This document shows, piece by piece, positions 8,049 through 15,962 of a stretch of DNA of 64,000 bases; position 1 is the stretch's first letter, and each line of letters starts with the position of its first letter. This DNA is from Paenibacillus sp. SZ31 (GTDB taxonomy: Bacteria > Bacillota > Bacilli > Paenibacillales > Paenibacillaceae), in the NCBI RefSeq assembly GCF_012912005.1, contig NZ_JABBEA010000002.1, forward strand, positions 1-64,000. The letters run 5' to 3'. The notes beneath the pieces are model-generated. The model was not told the DNA's origin and made no database searches. It saw nothing but the letters and a program-made list of their open reading frames with translations. The position numbers and the translations under genes were made by a program.

Positions 8049-8934
8049 AGTTCTTATACTTGGGGGTACACGTTTTTTTGGTAAACGTCTCGTGGATCAC
8101 TTGCTGTGGGAAGGGAAGTCTCAGATCACAGTCGCGACTCGTGGTAAAACGGAAGCTGACTTTGGACCTGAAGTGAACCGAATCAAGATGGATCGCGAAG
8201 ACCCGGAATCTCTGGCAGAGGTTGCGCAGACAGACATGTGGGATGTCGTGTACGACAATATCTGCTATTCACCCGATGCGGCGAAAGCAGCATGTGAAGC
8301 TTTTGCAGCGCGAACCAAAAGATACGTTCTGACATCTACACTGTCTGTGTACGGTGATCCCAAACCGGGATTTGCGGAAACGGATTTTGACCCGTATACA
8401 TATCCATTACAATATGGGAGTGCGGATGATTTTTCGTACGGAGAAGGCAAACGGCTTGCAGAGGCTGTATTTTTCCAGGAAGCGGATTTCCCGGTAGTGG
8501 CGATGCGCATCCCAATTGTACTCGGGATTGATGATTATACGAGAAGACTTCATTTTCATATTGAACATGTGCAAAAAGGAAAACCGATCGGCATGCCAAA
8601 TCCGGATGCGGAGATTGGATTTATCAATTCCACCGAAGCGGCAAGATTTCTCGCTTGGCTTGGACATTCGTCCATCACCGGTCCGGTGAATGCGGCTTCC
8701 AAGGGTGCGATTACGCTCTCAGCCATGATGCATCTGATCGAGACCGTCACGGGCATGCAGTCCCAGATCCTTACGGAAACCGTGAAAGAGGACATGTCAC
8801 CATTCGGGATTGAACAATCATGGACGATGGAGACGACCAAGGCAGAACAAGCAGGGTATACATTCGAAGCTCTGATGGACTGGTTCCCGGGACTCGTTCG
8901 TGAGGTCGCCCTCGCTTTACAGTCGGAGCGGTAG
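8041..8934 (+). CDS. NAD-dependent epimerase/dehydratase family protein (extended SDR)
   Basis: A 297-residue extended short-chain dehydrogenase. The nucleotide-binding loop is KVLILGGTRFFGKRL at the N-terminus, a TSTLSVYG segment supplies the catalytic Ser region (near residue 100), and YGEGK (near residue 138) fits the YxxxK catalytic pair. AGGAGG at 8027-8032 gives 8-base spacing to ATG 8041, inside the end of the methyltransferase remnant. The GGTRFFG form is common in uncharacterised Firmicute reductases with nucleotide-sugar epimerase ancestry. The substrate is unknown. A terminator follows. Confidence 0.85.
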   Translation: MNKVLILGGTRFFGKRLVDHLLWEGKSQITVATRGKTEADFGPEVNRIKMDREDPESLAEVAQTDMWDVVYDNICYSPDAAKAACEAFAARTKRYVLTSTLSVYGDPKPGFAETDFDPYTYPLQYGSADDFSYGEGKRLAEAVFFQEADFPVVAMRIPIVLGIDDYTRRLHFHIEHVQKGKPIGMPNPDAEIGFINSTEAARFLAWLGHSSITGPVNAASKGAITLSAMMHLIETVTGMQSQILTETVKEDMSPFGIEQSWTMETTKAEQAGYTFEALMDWFPGLVREVALALQSER

Positions 8935-9018
8935 AAATATCGACTCGGATGGAACTGAAATAAACCTGATGGGCCAATCGGTTCGAACAAACTGATCTTT
9001 TCAACGAATGAATGTAAA

Positions 9019-9066
9019 ACAGGGTGCAGCCAGAGCGTAATCTCCGGTGCACCCTGTTCATGTTTT
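9019..9066 (+). terminator. Rho-independent terminator after the SDR gene
   Basis: ACAGGGTGCA and TGCACCCTGT form the stem, with CCAGAG/CTCCGG extending it inward. The following T tract is interrupted (TCATGTTTTACATTATTTT). It closes the transcript that began at 6463. Confidence 0.7.
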
Positions 9067-9100
9067 ACATTATTTTAAATCTGAATTGAACCTAATCTAG

Positions 9101-9320
9101 ATAAGTGGGACTAATCATTTACACGATAACGGAGAGGACAGAAAAAACCTGAAAAAGCGAAGCGTTCGCCTAAAAGCTTTCTGAAAGAAAGCTGCTTCGG
9201 AAGCATACGCTATCTCCGGATTTCCCCTTTAAAAGGGAATGAAAAAATCTGGGGATAACAGCGATTGGAAGGTTGTTCTGTTATCGTAGTGTCAGTGTAA
9301 ATAATTTTTGGTCCACTTAT
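9101..9320. repeat. Dispersed palindromic repeat, full copy C with a larger central loop
   Basis: The ends ATAAGTGGGACTAA (9101) and the inverse of 9307-9320 match with few differences. The interior repeats copy A almost word for word (CGATAACGGAGAGGACAG; AAAAAATCTGGGGATAACAG; AGTGTCAGTGTAAATAAT). A segment of about 30 bases at 9171-9210 is inserted in the middle and contains its own small hairpins (AGCTTTCT/AGAAAGCT; GCTTCGGAAGC). Its right end lies 23 bases from the stop of the minus-strand LacI gene. Confidence 0.8.
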
Positions 9321-9343
9321 TTAGTCAACTCACGCGCTTAACT

Positions 9344-10360
9344 CTAATTTTGCTCACGTGGAGCAGTAGCTGAAGCCCGTATGCGCAGTTCTGACGGTAG
9401 AATGACGGTTTGGGCTTCGGGAGGAGCCATGCCCTCAATCCGGTCAATCAGCATCTGTACTCCCTGAAATCCAAAATCATATGCGGGCTGTGCAGCTACG
9501 GTCAGGAAAGGATCAAAGGCCGAAGCCAGATCCAGATCGTCGAAGCACACGACAGAGATGTCTTCTGGCACACGCAGTCCCCTTTTGCGCAAAAGTCGAA
9601 TGACTCCAATCGCCAGCATGTTGTTGGCGGCAAAAATGGCTGTTGGTTGATCCGGTTGAGAGAGTAGTCGACCCAGCCCCTCGTCATCGCTGAAATCCCG
9701 GTACCCGGTTCGGAGTACAAGCTCGGGATCGATATCAGCTCCGGCCTCACGCAAACCCGCTACATAACCTTCCTCCCGCAGTCTGGCGGTAGAAACCTCC
9801 GAAGAACCATTGACCAGTGCAATGCGCCGGTGCCCCAATTGCACCAGATATCGGATCAGCTCAATCGCGCCTTCCAGGCTATCTCCAGCAATGATATCTG
9901 ACGTAATGCCAGGTACGGTGCGGTCCAGAAAGACAAAGGGAATGTGACGTTCCTGCAGCTGTTTCAGATGAGGAAGAGAACGATCCCCCGCCGGGGCATA
10001 GAGTACACCATCCACACGAGTAGACAGAATCGCATCCACGTAATCCTTTTCCTTATTGTAATCCTCGTCACTATTACCGAATAAAAGACGGTATCCACGA
10101 AGATGGGCTGCATCTTCAGCACCACGCGCCAGTGTTGTATAAAAAGGGTTGGTAATATCTGTAATGAGCAGGGAGAGCATCTGGGTTCGTTGAAGCACAA
10201 GGCTGCGTGCATTGGAGTTCGGGATGTAGCCCAGTTCGTCGATCACCTGTTGCACACGTTCGCGTGTCGCGGAACTTATGCGGCCTGTATGATTAATGAC
10301 TTTGGAGACCGTCATGGCGGAGACGTTGGCTTTTTTGGCAATATCGTAAATGGTAATCAT
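9344..10360 (-). CDS. LacI-family transcriptional regulator of the fucose operon
   Basis: A 338-residue LacI/GalR repressor. Its helix-turn-helix is at the N-terminus (IYDIAKKANVSAMTVSKVIN, residues 4-23), followed by a two-lobed sugar-binding domain (SLLITDITNPFYTTLARG; AIFAANNMLAIG). The start at 10360 has GGAAAGG upstream. It is divergent from fucI, and a 22-bp inverted repeat with a central CG sits between them over a good sigma-A promoter, so it most likely represses the fucose genes and perhaps itself. The inducer is probably L-fucose or a phosphorylated intermediate, inferred from the neighbours. Confidence 0.9.
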   Translation of the reverse strand: MITIYDIAKKANVSAMTVSKVINHTGRISSATRERVQQVIDELGYIPNSNARSLVLQRTQMLSLLITDITNPFYTTLARGAEDAAHLRGYRLLFGNSDEDYNKEKDYVDAILSTRVDGVLYAPAGDRSLPHLKQLQERHIPFVFLDRTVPGITSDIIAGDSLEGAIELIRYLVQLGHRRIALVNGSSEVSTARLREEGYVAGLREAGADIDPELVLRTGYRDFSDDEGLGRLLSQPDQPTAIFAANNMLAIGVIRLLRKRGLRVPEDISVVCFDDLDLASAFDPFLTVAAQPAYDFGFQGVQMLIDRIEGMAPPEAQTVILPSELRIRASATAPREQN

Positions 10361-10413
10361 TAGAATCTAACCTTTCCGCAACATAGTCTTACCATTCTAT
10401 AGGATAATGCCAA

Positions 10414-10462
10414 TTGACAGCAAGATAGGCTCGTGCTATGTTAGGGTTACCGATAACCCTAA
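10414..10462 (+). promoter_or_regulatory. Sigma-A promoter and LacI-type operator of the fuc operon
   Basis: TTGACA (10414-10419), 17 bases, TATGTT (10437-10442). Starting inside the -10 is an inverted repeat with arms TTAGGGTTA (10441-10449) and TAACCCTAA (10454-10462) and CG at the exact centre. A repressor bound here would cover the transcription start. Confidence 0.75.
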
Positions 10463-10485
10463 TGGGTTCTGAACGTCTTTACTAC

Positions 10486-10584
10486 ATAAACCATTTCGTT
10501 AAATTTGCTCATGCACGTTCCATTTTCTTGAATAGAGGAACTACATATACAGCTAATTAATGAAGTGGTTTATTGTTATTTTTT
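10486..10584 (+). promoter_or_regulatory. Long leader hairpin with U-rich tail upstream of fucI
   Basis: The 17-base arm ATAAACCATTTCGTTAA (10486-10502) pairs along its whole length with 10557-10573, with two G-U pairs. The enclosed loop has an inner GTTCC/GGAAC stem. TGTTATTTTTT follows at 10574-10584, so the structure resembles a terminator or attenuator in the fuc leader RNA, 190 bases before the fucI start. Confidence 0.5.
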
Positions 10585-10590
10585 AAAATA

Positions 10591-10604
10591 TGTAAACGCA
10601 TTCA
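10591..10604. promoter_or_regulatory. Candidate cre (CcpA) site upstream of fucI
   Basis: TGTAAACGCATTCA matches the cre consensus TGWAANCGNTNWCA at 13 of 14 positions. It lies downstream of the promoter at 10414, a position where CcpA can act as a roadblock, and implies glucose repression of fucose use. Confidence 0.55.
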
Positions 10605-10772
10605 ATATTAATTGAGGCTCTTGATAATCTGTGTATGTAATTCTTGCGTGCAACTCGGGTATCGGTTATATCTCCGTCATTATCTTATTCCAATCACTGC
10701 ACATGGATCAGACAGAAGGTTTCTCAATTCAACCCAAATTCTATGAAACGAATTGAAGGAGGACGCTCTAGT

Positions 10773-12563
10773 ATGACACATCAGGATTATCGTTATAAGC
10801 AGGCTTTCCCCAAGATTGGTATTCGTCCCACGATTGATGGAAGACGCAAAGGTGTTCGGGAGTCACTGGAAGAGCAAACGATGCGGATGGCGACATCCGT
10901 TGCTGAGCTGCTTGCAGCAGAAATACGTTATCCTGACGGGTCCGCGGTGGAGTGTGTTGTTGCTGAGACCTGCATTGGCGGAGTGGCCGAAGCGGCCGCA
11001 GCAGCAGAACTGTTCAGCCGTTCGAACGTTGGCGTAACGATTACCGTGACACCATGCTGGTGTTACGGTACGGAAACGATGGACATGTCGCCGTCCATTC
11101 CAACAGCCATCTGGGGTTTTAACGGGACTGAGCGTCCGGGTGCAGTATATCTGGCAGCGGTACTCTCTGCCCATGCACAGAAGGGAATTCCGGCCTTTGG
11201 GATCTATGGAGAGGATGTGCAGGACGGCGGAGATACTACGATTCCCGATGACGTGCGTGAGAAATTGCTCCGGTTCAGTCGTGCGGGTCTTGCAGCCGCG
11301 ACCTTGAAAGGGCAAGCCTATCTGTCTATTGGATCGGTATCCATGGGGATTGCAGGTTCGATTGTGAACGATTCATTTTTCCAGGAGTATCTGGGCATGC
11401 GTAATGAATACGTGGATATGAGTGAACTCACTCGTCGTATTGAAGAAGAAATCTATGACCCCGAGGAGTATAAGCTCGCACTGGCCTGGGTGAAGGAGAA
11501 CTGTAGCGAAGGTCCAGACAACAACGCTGCCCATCTGCAAACAGATCGCAAACGCAAAGAATACGAATGGGAAACCGTTGTGAAAATGACCCAAATTGTA
11601 CGTGACCTCATGGCAGGTAACCCAAGATTGGCTGAGCTTGGTTTTACAGAGGAATCGATGGGCCACCACGCGATTGTATCCGGCTTCCAGGGACAACGGC
11701 AGTGGACGGATCATTTTCCGAACGGAGATTTTCTCGAGTCGATATTGAATTCTTCCTTTGACTGGAACGGCAAACGTGCGCCTTATCTGGTAGCAACAGA
11801 GAATGATAGCTTGAACGGGGTATCGATGTTATTCGGTTCGTTGCTCACACATACGGCACAGATCTTTGCTGATGTGCGGACGTATTGGAGTCCGGACTCG
11901 GTACAGCGTGTGACGGGACATCAGTTGGAAGGAAATGCGAAGGGCGGCATTCTGCATCTGATTAACTCCGGTTCCGCAGCCTTGGATGGCACTGGACAAC
12001 AGTCCAGAGATGGTAAGCCTGTACTCAAGCCTTTCTGGGAAATTACAGATGAGGAAGTTCAGGACTGTCTGAAAGCAACATCGTGGAGACCGGCATCCGT
12101 AGAGTATTTCCGCGGGGGTGGCTATTCAGCGGATTTCTTGACCAAAGGCGGCATGCCTGTAACGATGACACGTCTGAATCTGGTCAAAGGACTGGGACCG
12201 GTGCTGCAAATCGCTCAGGGTTACACGGTCGATCTGCCTGAAGATGTTCATGATACGCTGGATAAGCGAACAGATCCAACATGGCCATCCACCTGGTTTG
12301 CACCTGTTCTAACCGGATCGGGAGCGTTTACTTCCGTATACGAAGTCATGAATCAATGGGGCGCCAACCATGGCTCTATCTCGTATGGACACATCGGTGC
12401 AGATCTGATTACGCTCGCTTCCATGCTTCGCATTCCGGTAAACATGCACAATGTCCCAGAGTCGGAGATTTTCCGTCCGCGTGCATGGGGATTATTCGGC
12501 ACGAGTGAGCCGGAGAATGCAGACTACCGTGCTTGCAGTGTATTTGGTCCGTTGTATCGTTAA
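10773..12563 (+). CDS. fucI: L-fucose isomerase
   Basis: Converts L-fucose to L-fuculose, the first step of fucose catabolism, in the cytosol. The protein has about 596 residues, close to E. coli FucI (591). Family catalytic and metal sites are visible: the Glu in [10 protein letters not shown], the Asp in [12 protein letters not shown], and the His in [11 protein letters not shown]. The reading frame extends upstream to 10644, but GAAGGAGG at 10755-10762 with 10-base spacing fixes ATG 10773. It is the first gene of an operon with an FGGY kinase and an aldolase. No fucose permease or mutarotase gene is next to it. Confidence 0.95.
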   Translation: MTHQDYRYKQAFPKIGIRPTIDGRRKGVRESLEEQTMRMATSVAELLAAEIRYPDGSAVECVVAETCIGGVAEAAAAAELFSRSNVGVTITVTPCWCYGTETMDMSPSIPTAIWGFNGTERPGAVYLAAVLSAHAQKGIPAFGIYGEDVQDGGDTTIPDDVREKLLRFSRAGLAAATLKGQAYLSIGSVSMGIAGSIVNDSFFQEYLGMRNEYVDMSELTRRIEEEIYDPEEYKLALAWVKENCSEGPDNNAAHLQTDRKRKEYEWETVVKMTQIVRDLMAGNPRLAELGFTEESMGHHAIVSGFQGQRQWTDHFPNGDFLESILNSSFDWNGKRAPYLVATENDSLNGVSMLFGSLLTHTAQIFADVRTYWSPDSVQRVTGHQLEGNAKGGILHLINSGSAALDGTGQQSRDGKPVLKPFWEITDEEVQDCLKATSWRPASVEYFRGGGYSADFLTKGGMPVTMTRLNLVKGLGPVLQIAQGYTVDLPEDVHDTLDKRTDPTWPSTWFAPVLTGSGAFTSVYEVMNQWGANHGSISYGHIGADLITLASMLRIPVNMHNVPESEIFRPRAWGLFGTSEPENADYRACSVFGPLYR

Positions 12564-12587
12564 AATAAAGTTCCATTCCTGTCAAAC

Positions 12588-12638
12588 GCCATGTTCCTTG
12601 TGAAATGAGGTAACATGGCTTTCTCTTGAAAGCCATGT
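12588..12638 (+). promoter_or_regulatory. Two mutually exclusive hairpins between fucI and the kinase gene
   Basis: GCCATGTTCC (12588-12597) can pair with 12609-12619. The segment ACATGGCTTTC (12613-12623) can instead pair with GAAAGCCATGT (12628-12638). The two stems share 12613-12619, so only one can form at a time. No U-run follows, so this looks like an mRNA processing or stability element more than a terminator. Confidence 0.45.
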
Positions 12639-12687
12639 TCAGAACTCGAATACGGCTTATCGCGCAGAGTTAAGGAGGCTTGAAAGA

Positions 12688-14178
12688 ATGGGCAATCAAG
12701 CAACACATGTGCTTGCTGCCGATTACGGTGCCGGTAGTGGACGCGTAGTCCGGGGTTCTTTTGATGGAAGCAGACTCTCGTTACAAGAAGTGCATCGATT
12801 CAACAACGAACCCGTGCAGCTGGGGGATGGATTGTATTGGGATTTCTTGCGACTTTTTCATGAATTAAAACAAGGCATTGTGAAAGGGACGCAAGGCATA
12901 TCTCTATCGGTCCGTTCTATAGCAGTGGATACGTGGGGAGTGGACTATGGCCTGGTGGATTCTGCTGGAAGATTATGCTCGAACCCGCGTCATTATCGGG
13001 AAACACGCAATGCGCAGTGGATGGAAGAAGTTCTGCACATGGTGAAAGAAGAAGAACTGTATGCCATGTCTGGCGTTCTGCCGCAGCAAATCAATACGGT
13101 ATTTCAACTGTTAGGCAGTGTACGAGAGCATGTCGAAGGTTTGCGTCCGGATGTGCGCATGTTATTTATGCCGAATTTATTTCAATATTATCTATCCGGT
13201 CAGCAGGCTTGTGAGTATACGATTGCAAGTACCAGTGGGCTGTTGCATGCAGGCGAGGCGCGTTGGAATGAACATCTGATCGGGCGTCTTGGTATACCGG
13301 AAACATTATTTCCAAAGCTCGTTCAGCCCGGTACCGTGCTGGGGGAGTTAACGAATGACTTATGCGCCGAATTAAGGACTGGACCGATGCAGATCGTTTC
13401 AGTGGGCTCACATGATACCGCATCTGCCTTGGCAGCGATTCCTGCGATGGATTCGGATTTTGCTTTTATCAGCTGTGGAACCTGGTCTCTTATGGGTGTG
13501 GAGCGAGATACACCTGTATTGGATGACCGAAGCCGTGCATTGGGATTCACTAATGAAGGGACTGTGAATGGCAAAGTACGCACCCTGAAAAATCGTTCAG
13601 GCCTGTGGCTGCTACAGGAATGCAAACGACAGTGGGAGCGAGAGAATCAACTTTTTACACATGAAGAACTGATTCAATTGGCTACCTTGTCAACGCCGCA
13701 TCAAAGTTACGTATCGCCGGGAGATGGCGTGTATTTGGCGCCAGGGAATATGGCTGAACGAATACGGCAACAATGCAGTCTCAGCGGACAGACAGTGCCC
13801 GAAACGACTGGAGCGATTGTGCGCTGCATTCTGGAAAGTCTTGCACTGGAATTCAGACAGACGCTGGATGAACTGCAGTTGATTACAGGTACAAGACCTC
13901 GTGTCATTCATATGGTTGGTGGCGGTGTGCACAATCGTCTACTATGCCAGTTTACAGCTAATGCAGCCGGCGTCCCGGTGGTGGCAGGCCCGGCAGAGGC
14001 GACTTCAGCCGGGAATTGCATGCTGCAATTCCTTGCACATGGAGAAGTGGGTAGCTTGACCGAGATTCGGGAGATCATGGCTGCTTCCTTTTCCCCCGAG
14101 ATCTATGAGCCTGAGGATACAGAGCTGTGGCAGGAAGCTTATGAAAGCTACCAAAGTCTGAATCAAATCAAAAATTAA
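12688..14178 (+). CDS. FGGY-family carbohydrate kinase (L-fuculokinase/rhamnulokinase type)
   Basis: Phosphorylates a ketose, here most likely L-fuculose, with ATP. The 496-residue protein has the FGGY two-domain fold. It begins LAADYGAGSGRVVRGSF (phosphate loop), has IAVDTWGVDYGLVD (near residue 80), and a C-terminal ATP-site segment VHMVGGGVHNRLLCQFTANA. By sequence it resembles RhaB more than classical E. coli FucK; RhaB-like kinases serve fucose operons in several Firmicutes. AAGGAGG (12672-12678) sets the start. With fucI before it and the aldolase after it, the set for L-fuculose-1-phosphate cleavage is complete. Confidence 0.87.
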   Translation: MGNQATHVLAADYGAGSGRVVRGSFDGSRLSLQEVHRFNNEPVQLGDGLYWDFLRLFHELKQGIVKGTQGISLSVRSIAVDTWGVDYGLVDSAGRLCSNPRHYRETRNAQWMEEVLHMVKEEELYAMSGVLPQQINTVFQLLGSVREHVEGLRPDVRMLFMPNLFQYYLSGQQACEYTIASTSGLLHAGEARWNEHLIGRLGIPETLFPKLVQPGTVLGELTNDLCAELRTGPMQIVSVGSHDTASALAAIPAMDSDFAFISCGTWSLMGVERDTPVLDDRSRALGFTNEGTVNGKVRTLKNRSGLWLLQECKRQWERENQLFTHEELIQLATLSTPHQSYVSPGDGVYLAPGNMAERIRQQCSLSGQTVPETTGAIVRCILESLALEFRQTLDELQLITGTRPRVIHMVGGGVHNRLLCQFTANAAGVPVVAGPAEATSAGNCMLQFLAHGEVGSLTEIREIMAASFSPEIYEPEDTELWQEAYESYQSLNQIKN

Positions 14179-14247
14179 TGAACAGATTCAATGAAATGAG
14201 CATGGACGCAAAATGCTAAAAAGAAAAGGATGAGGAGTGGAGAAAAC

Positions 14248-14910
14248 ATGTCTGAACAACAAGTAAGGGAAGAGTTAACGAAGTATGCCCGGAGAGCCGT
14301 TGCCCAAGGACTGGTGGTCGGACCTGGTGGGAATCTGAGCGCTCGCTCTGGGGGAACGATGTTATTGTCTCCGAGTGGTTATGCACTTGAGGATCTGGAG
14401 CCTGACGAATGGATCGCTATTGATATCGAGACAGGGGAAACTCGTGCCGGAGCAACACGCCCTTCTTCCGAAGTATTGATGCATCTGTACAGCTACCGTG
14501 TGAATCCTGATATCCAAGCCATTGTGCATACGCATCCGGCATATACGATCGCACTCAGTCTCGTTTTCAATGAATTGCCACACTTGTTCCCTGATCAGTC
14601 GGCATTGGTGGGCGATATCGGGTTCGTTCCATATGTTCTGCCAACGACGAAACTACTTGCCGATGCAGTCTCAGCAAAGGTAGAAGAACATACGGCACTC
14701 ATTCTCGTCAATCACGGATTGGTCACAACGGGTAAAAACCTCCGCGAAGCCTATTATCGCACCCAGGTGGTGGAAGAAAGTGCGAAGGTATATATGATTG
14801 CAAAGGCAGCCGGGGAACCCAAGGTGCTTACTGCGGAAGAATATAAGGAAATCCAATCTCTTGAAAGTGAAGCCTACCGTGTGCAGTTGCTGCAACAACT
14901 CAAGTCCTGA
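14248..14910 (+). CDS. fucA: L-fuculose-phosphate aldolase (class II aldolase/adducin family)
   Basis: Cleaves L-fuculose-1-phosphate to dihydroxyacetone phosphate and L-lactaldehyde using zinc. The 220-residue protein shows the family residues: GPGGNLSAR near the N-terminus, SSEVLMH with the catalytic Glu (near residue 74), HTHP with two zinc ligands (near residue 93), and LVNHGLVTTG with the third zinc His. ATG 14248 follows GAGGAGTGGAG; an in-frame start at 14230 lies before that ribosome site. The assignment to fuculose over rhamnulose phosphate rests on the neighbouring fucI. Confidence 0.88.
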   Translation: MSEQQVREELTKYARRAVAQGLVVGPGGNLSARSGGTMLLSPSGYALEDLEPDEWIAIDIETGETRAGATRPSSEVLMHLYSYRVNPDIQAIVHTHPAYTIALSLVFNELPHLFPDQSALVGDIGFVPYVLPTTKLLADAVSAKVEEHTALILVNHGLVTTGKNLREAYYRTQVVEESAKVYMIAKAAGEPKVLTAEEYKEIQSLESEAYRVQLLQQLKS

Positions 14911-14952
14911 TACATTATTTGTTCATAAGTGATTTTGAAAAATTGCTATGTT

Positions 14953-15016
14953 AAGAGCAGATTTCATCCTCCAGTTAAACGCTGGAATAAAGGATGTGAA
15001 ATGCTCTTTTTTAATT
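14953..15016 (+). terminator. Rho-independent terminator of the fuc operon
   Basis: AAGAGCAGATTTCATCCT pairs with AGGATGTGAAATGCTCTT, with an inner CCAG/CTGG stem, followed by TTTTAATTTTTA. Confidence 0.85.
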
Positions 15017-15085
15017 TTTATTTTGAATTGAAAAGGCACAGAATATCGTTGAAAAAAATAATTCGCACTAATTGGGTAAGAATTG

Positions 15086-15114
15086 TTGAATTTACGTTGG
15101 TTTGAAGTTATACT
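15086..15114 (+). promoter_or_regulatory. Candidate sigma-A promoter of the hydantoinase/ABC operon
   Basis: TTGAAT (15086-15091), 17 bases, TATACT (15109-15114). It lies about 80 bases before the regulator gene and after the terminator of the fuc operon. Confidence 0.55.
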
Positions 15115-15192
15115 ATCGTTAATCATCAATGAGTAACAACTACGAGAAAGTCGATTAAATAATAATTAAGTAACTAAGAGGGGGGATATGTA

Positions 15193-15921
15193 GTGGGTCC
15201 TGAGTTAAACGAAATGGAGTTGGAATACGAACTGCTGAAGCAGCTTCGAGACGCGAGCGCTCCCATCGGGGCCAGTACGTTAGTTCATACTTTGGGCAAA
15301 ACGTATGGTCTGAGTCAGGCAACCATCGGAAGAAGGCTTATGGAGATGGATGTTGAAGGTTTTACGGTCCTGGAGGGTCGCAAGGGAAGAACCTTGACCG
15401 AACAGGGACAGGAGCGAATCAAGACGTTGGAAAGAGATTTGCAGCAAAAAAGCGTAAATTCACAGTTAATTCAAATGCTGAACCATTCTGGGGAAAAGGC
15501 TCTGTTAGATGTTCTTGTTGCCAGAAGGGCTCTTGAACGGGAGATCGCTTCCCTCGCAGCACAGCGTGCCTCGAAAGAATACATAGTACTGTTGCAAGCA
15601 TCGATTACGAACCAGCATGAATTGCTTTCCAAGAATATTATACCATACGAGGAGGACCGGGAGTTTCACAGATTACTGGCTTATGCCGCGCAAAACCAAA
15701 TTCTTCTGCATGCGGTTGAACTGGTGTGGGAGACAAGCCGCGATTTTCTGGAGACCGCGTATATTCGCCGGAGAGTAGGAAGTGAATTAGTTGTGGATCA
15801 TCAGCAGATTCTGGATGCTATAGTAGCGGGCTCTCCAGAGCGAGCTGAAGCGGCAATGGTGAATCATATCAATCAAATGATCGATGATGTCAAACGTTAT
15901 TTCACCATGCAAAACCAATAA
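15193..15921 (+). CDS. FCD-domain transcriptional regulator with an atypical winged-helix N-terminus
   Basis: A 242-residue regulator. The C-terminal part (about 90-235) is an all-helical FCD ligand domain (VLVARRALEREIASLAA; DREFHRLLAYAAQN; DHQQILDAIVAGSPERAEAAM), as in GntR/FadR proteins. The N-terminal 75 residues do not look like a GntR helix-turn-helix; LLKQLRDASAPIGASTLVH followed by GLSQATIGRRLMEMD is closer to the RNase R/NrpR-type winged helix. GTG 15193 follows a G-rich ribosome site (AGAGGGGGG). It is the first gene of a long co-directional operon, 41 bases before hyuA, and is its likely regulator. Confidence 0.8.
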   Translation: MGPELNEMELEYELLKQLRDASAPIGASTLVHTLGKTYGLSQATIGRRLMEMDVEGFTVLEGRKGRTLTEQGQERIKTLERDLQQKSVNSQLIQMLNHSGEKALLDVLVARRALEREIASLAAQRASKEYIVLLQASITNQHELLSKNIIPYEEDREFHRLLAYAAQNQILLHAVELVWETSRDFLETAYIRRRVGSELVVDHQQILDAIVAGSPERAEAAMVNHINQMIDDVKRYFTMQNQ

Positions 15922-15962
15922 CATTCCATAGAATGAGACCCGGTGATAAAGGAGTTGAGCTT

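Noticed and set aside
10644..10772. N-terminal extension of FucI by 43 codons
   Set aside because: The extension lies before a strong GAAGGAGG site, is Ser/Arg-rich and unlike FucI, and would place the start in the leader region.
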